Position numbers and translations under genes: made by a program. This document shows positions 39,165 through 42,136 of a stretch of 42,136 bases of DNA, one piece after another; the stretch's first letter is position 1; each line of letters starts with the position of its first letter. The notes below the pieces were generated by a model. It was not told the DNA's origin. It saw nothing but the letters and a program-made list of their open reading frames with translations, and did no database searches. Source of the DNA: Candidatus Omnitrophota bacterium (GTDB lineage: Bacteria > Omnitrophota > Gorgyraeia > 2-01-FULL-45-10); contig JAPLMF010000027.1 in NCBI GenBank assembly GCA_026387155.1, positions 18,317 to 60,452 on the forward strand, in the 5' to 3' direction.

Positions 39165-40130
39165 TTACAGCGACTTCAGCGCCGCCTGCGCGGCCCTGTA
39201 CGCTGCGCTTGCTGCCGCGAGATCCACCGGCACTATTCTCGGCAATATCCTGAAGAAACCTCTCTTAAGCAGCTCAATCACGTCGTCAATAGTAAAAGGC
39301 TTATTATCCGGTGCAAGAGCTACTCTATCGAGGGCCCAGAACACGAACCTGGCGCCATCTCTCGTATATCCGCCCGTAGCCCCATCTTTATACAGGACAT
39401 TTGCTACCGCTATCCTGAGCGCAAGGTCTTGTAGCCCGGGGACGGGCATGTAGCGCCCCCTACCGTCGCGCATCTGCTCGACATTAATGACACTTCCGTA
39501 CTGTGTGGCCGCGGCTGCGATCTTTTGGTCAGGAGTCGTCGTAACGACGGCCCGTACTTTACCCTGGTTATCTGTCATCGCCTTTTGTATGGCTTGCAGA
39601 AGAGCGCTTCCGGTACCTCGTATATTAATGATCCTATTACCGGCCTCCTGATTTATAAGACTCTGAGCAGCCTGTACTGTGCCGCGCAGCGCGTCTTCAA
39701 CAGTCGTATCGAATGCGTTTATGATCACTCCATCATCCACGTCGAGGCTCGTAATGAGACTTTTCATCTCTTTGGATGCCAGTGTATTGGCAAGATATTT
39801 GATCTGTCCGGTCTCTTTATTCTCGACAGCAGCTATCTCGGAAGCGGTCATCTCCAGAGATTCCGCGTCTCTTCGATTTGGAACGTCCTGAGTAAATACT
39901 TCGGCTGGCCCTTCCAACCCAAAGAGCTCATAAGCGCCGCCGGATGCCGCGAGAATAACATTCTCGCCTTCGTTAACTACATACCGCTTTCCCTGACTGT
40001 TCACTACTTCTATCTTGCCCTTTGTAACAAAGAGCGGTATATCTTCACCCTCATTCAAAGAAGAAGCTGATATGGAGCCACCCTGATCTATGGTATATCT
40101 GCCTGTAATATACCTATCTGTCTGGCCCAC
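39165..40130 (-). CDS. C-terminal continuation of the phosphomannose-isomerase-like giant protein (separated by an apparent frameshift)
   Basis: The 321-residue ORF starts at GTG in TAGTG, sharing one base with the preceding stop. Its frame is in fact open back to 40200, reading RAKKPEKAEFEVVGQTDRYI. That stretch and the following DIPLFVTKGKIEVVNSQGK and VVNEGENVILAASGGAYEL look like the second cupin half of a type I phosphomannose isomerase, whose first half ends the upstream ORF. I therefore read it as the rest of the same protein rather than a separate gene. The remainder (about residue 90 on, for example VVTTTPDQKIAAAATQYGSV) is unrecognised. It is followed by a clear intrinsic terminator. 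Confidence 0.65.
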   Translation of the reverse strand: MGQTDRYITGRYTIDQGGSISASSLNEGEDIPLFVTKGKIEVVNSQGKRYVVNEGENVILAASGGAYELFGLEGPAEVFTQDVPNRRDAESLEMTASEIAAVENKETGQIKYLANTLASKEMKSLITSLDVDDGVIINAFDTTVEDALRGTVQAAQSLINQEAGNRIINIRGTGSALLQAIQKAMTDNQGKVRAVVTTTPDQKIAAAATQYGSVINVEQMRDGRGRYMPVPGLQDLALRIAVANVLYKDGATGGYTRDGARFVFWALDRVALAPDNKPFTIDDVIELLKRGFFRILPRIVPVDLAAASAAYRAAQAALKSL

Positions 40131-42136
40131 TACTTCAAATTCCGCCTTCTCCGGCTTCTTAGCCCGAACGGCTCGAACTTCAAGCTCGCCGGCTCGACTC
40201 TGTTAAGTCCTCCCTGTCTCTGGGCTTCCTCCAGCGCAGCACGCGTCTTCGCAAGGGCGACCTCGTTCATCGTAAGAATGTCCTTACCTTCTCTGCCGGG
40301 ATTTTGGCTTCTCAATTCTTCCGCCGTCATTTTAAGCGAAGCACCGGGTTTGGTAATAAGAAACTTTAGGCGATCAAAGAAGGAAACCGTACCATTCTTA
40401 TCTTCTTCGGGTGTAACAGCCTTAACCTCATACACCTTTACCTGGCCGTAAGCATGGGGTACATTGGCAGGCACTATCATCGGAACGCCCGGCTCAAGCT
40501 CAATCTCGTTCATCACCTCATGCATCCTGCCCTGCATACAAGCCTCGATGATCTCTTCAGCCGTCATATTTTGTTTAAGCCCGAGATAGGCCTTACCCTT
40601 CTCGAGCGGCACTATCATCTCGCTGAATGTGTGGAGCTGCACCGATAGCGGAACTGCGGATGCGAGCACTTTCGCGGTTATCGGGGAGGCCCCGAGCTTC
40701 GAAGCTACTATGCGTTCGGCAACCTGATCATCAGCCGCTATCCCAAACTTAGCCGCAAGGGCAAGCCGCTCGGCCTCGGTCTTTGCCCCCATCTGCGCCA
40801 ATATGAAACTTTGGACGACAGACTGTCCCCACATATATCCCTTAGAACCCAGGTTAAATTGCGGCTCCATAGGTATGGGCGCAGCGGATGCAGTAAGTCC
40901 TACGACCTGCGCCGCGCGGGCGACCTGATCCGGAGTTATTATGACAACCGGCCTCGTCGAACTTCCGGTTTCAAGCGGCCTGTTTAAATATCTATCCATA
41001 TTATTATATCCATAAAGATCGCGCATAGAGATGGTTCCTTCTTTTGGGGACGTATGTGCCCTAAAACTTATCGTCAGTTTGTCTGTTCTATTGGCAACAA
41101 AGGCTTCCTGGCCATTAACGGTCACGGCAATATAAGGGACCGCTGCTGTCAATGTCCTAGGGGCAACTCCGGGGATAGTAAAAGAAAAGTCTTTGAATAC
41201 CAGGCCGCCTAAATTGACTATTTCATCAACATAGTAAGGATAGGCAACGGTCCACGATCCTCTCTCAAGACGATAGGCTGTGCCGCCCTTGTCATCTTTA
41301 TTCCACTGTATGCCTCTGCCGCTTACGACATACTTGATATCCATACTATCATTCTGTAAGTGTCCCGGCCCCGTCGATGTATGCTGTATCGACCCGGGCA
41401 GATAGTCATGCAGAAATACCGTTGTATGATATCCACCGATGTGCAACATCAGATACATGACCATCTTTGGCGACTGCGAATCAAACTTCTCTTTATCGTA
41501 TATGGCTTCGGCCGATATGTTCGAACCGAGCTTCGCCACGCCTTCGGCCCCGCGCCAGTACATACCGTAAGACGCACCTTCGGCGTCTGCTATATCTATG
41601 CCGGAATCTATCACTGAATGCGTATCGATATAGCTTAAGCCCCTGTCTTTATCCTCGGCCCTAAGCATGTCCACAGGATTTACGGTAAGAAGTAATTTTT
41701 CAGCTCCCGGAACCTTGTCTTCTATGAGTGAAATTATCGCAAGCGCCTGACCCGCCATGATCTGTAAGCCCCTGGAGACTTCAGGATCCGCGACATCGAG
41801 AGCGCGCTGCGCTACAAGTGCGAAGTACTTTTTAAGGTCCTCTTTGTTCGTAATCATCCGATAGAACTTTAAGCGGTCATTTGCATCTATCTTGAATGCA
41901 CTGAGAAGCTCGGATTCGGGTTGATATGCGGGCCTATTGTCGAATAGCTCGGCAAGTGCCACCTGCGCGTCTATCGTGGTTGCATCAGCCTTGTACGAGC
42001 CCGCTTGGCTAAGATCGGGGGATACCCCATATTTTCCGGGCGACGAGCTGATGGTCGCGACAGCCAAGGATGGAAGAGCGGGCGTTAACGGTGCGGCCTG
42101 AACAACAGGCTTAAACTCAAAGACATCCGCATCCTC
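40130..42136 (-). CDS. Giant protein with type I phosphomannose-isomerase-like domain, partial (open at right edge)
   Basis: The track starts this ORF at a TTG (42067), but the frame has no stop up to the window end, adding at least 23 codons (EDADVFEFKPVVQAAPLTP). It is thus the inner part of a longer gene. Residues about 230-300 contain a cupin-like stretch (HTSTGPGHLQNDSMDIKYVV, GIQWNKDDKGG) reminiscent of archaeal-type glucose-6-phosphate isomerase. Residues about 470-575 match type I mannose-6-phosphate isomerase, with zinc ligands of LSVQLHTFSEM (Gln, His, Glu) and VPANVPHAYG (His) kept, and GKAYLGLKQNMTAEEI. PMI would convert Man-6-P to Fru-6-P. The last 15 or so residues (GLRSRRRRNLK) look out of frame. 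Confidence 0.7.
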   Translation of the reverse strand, partial: EDADVFEFKPVVQAAPLTPALPSLAVATISSSPGKYGVSPDLSQAGSYKADATTIDAQVALAELFDNRPAYQPESELLSAFKIDANDRLKFYRMITNKEDLKKYFALVAQRALDVADPEVSRGLQIMAGQALAIISLIEDKVPGAEKLLLTVNPVDMLRAEDKDRGLSYIDTHSVIDSGIDIADAEGASYGMYWRGAEGVAKLGSNISAEAIYDKEKFDSQSPKMVMYLMLHIGGYHTTVFLHDYLPGSIQHTSTGPGHLQNDSMDIKYVVSGRGIQWNKDDKGGTAYRLERGSWTVAYPYYVDEIVNLGGLVFKDFSFTIPGVAPRTLTAAVPYIAVTVNGQEAFVANRTDKLTISFRAHTSPKEGTISMRDLYGYNNMDRYLNRPLETGSSTRPVVIITPDQVARAAQVVGLTASAAPIPMEPQFNLGSKGYMWGQSVVQSFILAQMGAKTEAERLALAAKFGIAADDQVAERIVASKLGASPITAKVLASAVPLSVQLHTFSEMIVPLEKGKAYLGLKQNMTAEEIIEACMQGRMHEVMNEIELEPGVPMIVPANVPHAYGQVKVYEVKAVTPEEDKNGTVSFFDRLKFLITKPGASLKMTAEELRSQNPGREGKDILTMNEVALAKTRAALEEAQRQGGLNRVEPASLKFEPFGLRSRRRRNLK

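Noticed and set aside
40130-40200. Programmed -1 frameshift joining the two phosphomannose-isomerase halves
   Set aside because: No X XXY YYZ slippery heptamer in the proper frame was found in the overlap, so a mutation or sequencing error is preferred.
1-42136. tRNA, rRNA and known riboswitch signatures
   Set aside because: None were recognised in any intergenic gap; the large gaps are explained by the palindromic element.

Overview
The window is a 42 kb piece of a Gram-negative, probably anaerobic bacterial genome. The best guess is the candidate phylum Omnitrophota (former OP3). That is an inference from very long fusions of enzyme-like modules at the right end, an outer-membrane barrel protein and a lipoprotein (two membranes), and [NiFe]-hydrogenase maturation genes. 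No rRNA, tRNA or phylogenetic marker is present to confirm it. All genes but one run on the minus strand, in tightly packed operons read from right to left.

Left part (1-8.6 kb). A hyp operon (Kae1-only HypF-like protein, hypC, hypD, hypE, then a partial UPF0280-like gene) occupies 1-3507. A second operon runs from a near-consensus promoter at about 8.6 kb: outer-membrane protein, HtpX-like protease with an EF-hand loop, MetE/UroD-fold protein, agmatinase, and pyruvoyl-dependent arginine decarboxylase. The last two make putrescine from arginine via agmatine.

Middle part (8.7-32.5 kb). This is a carbohydrate locus. It holds a sugar ABC transporter whose three membrane/periplasmic parts are scattered (binding lipoprotein at 8.7 kb, MalG-type permease at 21.4 kb, MalF-type permease at 28.7 kb, no ATPase in the window) and a GPH-family sugar symporter. 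It also holds two GH113-like (beta-mannanase family) proteins, two paralogous secreted beta-sandwich-like proteins, a GH94 cellobiose phosphorylase and a GH130 mannoside phosphorylase. The rest are a GT2, a phosphohexomutase, a FruK/LacC-like PfkB kinase (the only plus-strand gene), a HAD phosphatase, a sugar isomerase/epimerase, two Gfo/Idh/MocA oxidoreductases, a ROK regulator and an OmpR-type two-component system. The parts fit phosphorolytic use of beta-manno/gluco-oligosaccharides: Man-1-P and Glc-1-P from GH130/GH94, interconverted by the mutase and fed to glycolysis.

Right part (32.7-42.1 kb). A roughly 2,120-residue secreted fusion carries an HExxH region, a GT-B glycosyltransferase-like domain, a glutamate-dehydrogenase-like domain and HEAT-like repeats. 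Next to it lies the C-terminal end of another long protein containing a type I phosphomannose-isomerase-like domain. That second gene is open at the window edge and appears split in two by a frameshift at about 40.15 kb.

The most unusual non-coding signal is a bipartite, heavily palindromic element in two copies (about 3615-4178 and 19374-19810). Short core blocks are almost identical between copies, while the hairpin arms differ in a compensatory way, so pairing is conserved although sequence is not. Both copies start right after the stop codon of the last gene of an operon. Other intergenic gaps hold long hairpins with self-palindromic arms, and one gap next to the two-component system holds three 11-bp tandem repeats that look like an OmpR/PhoB-type operator.
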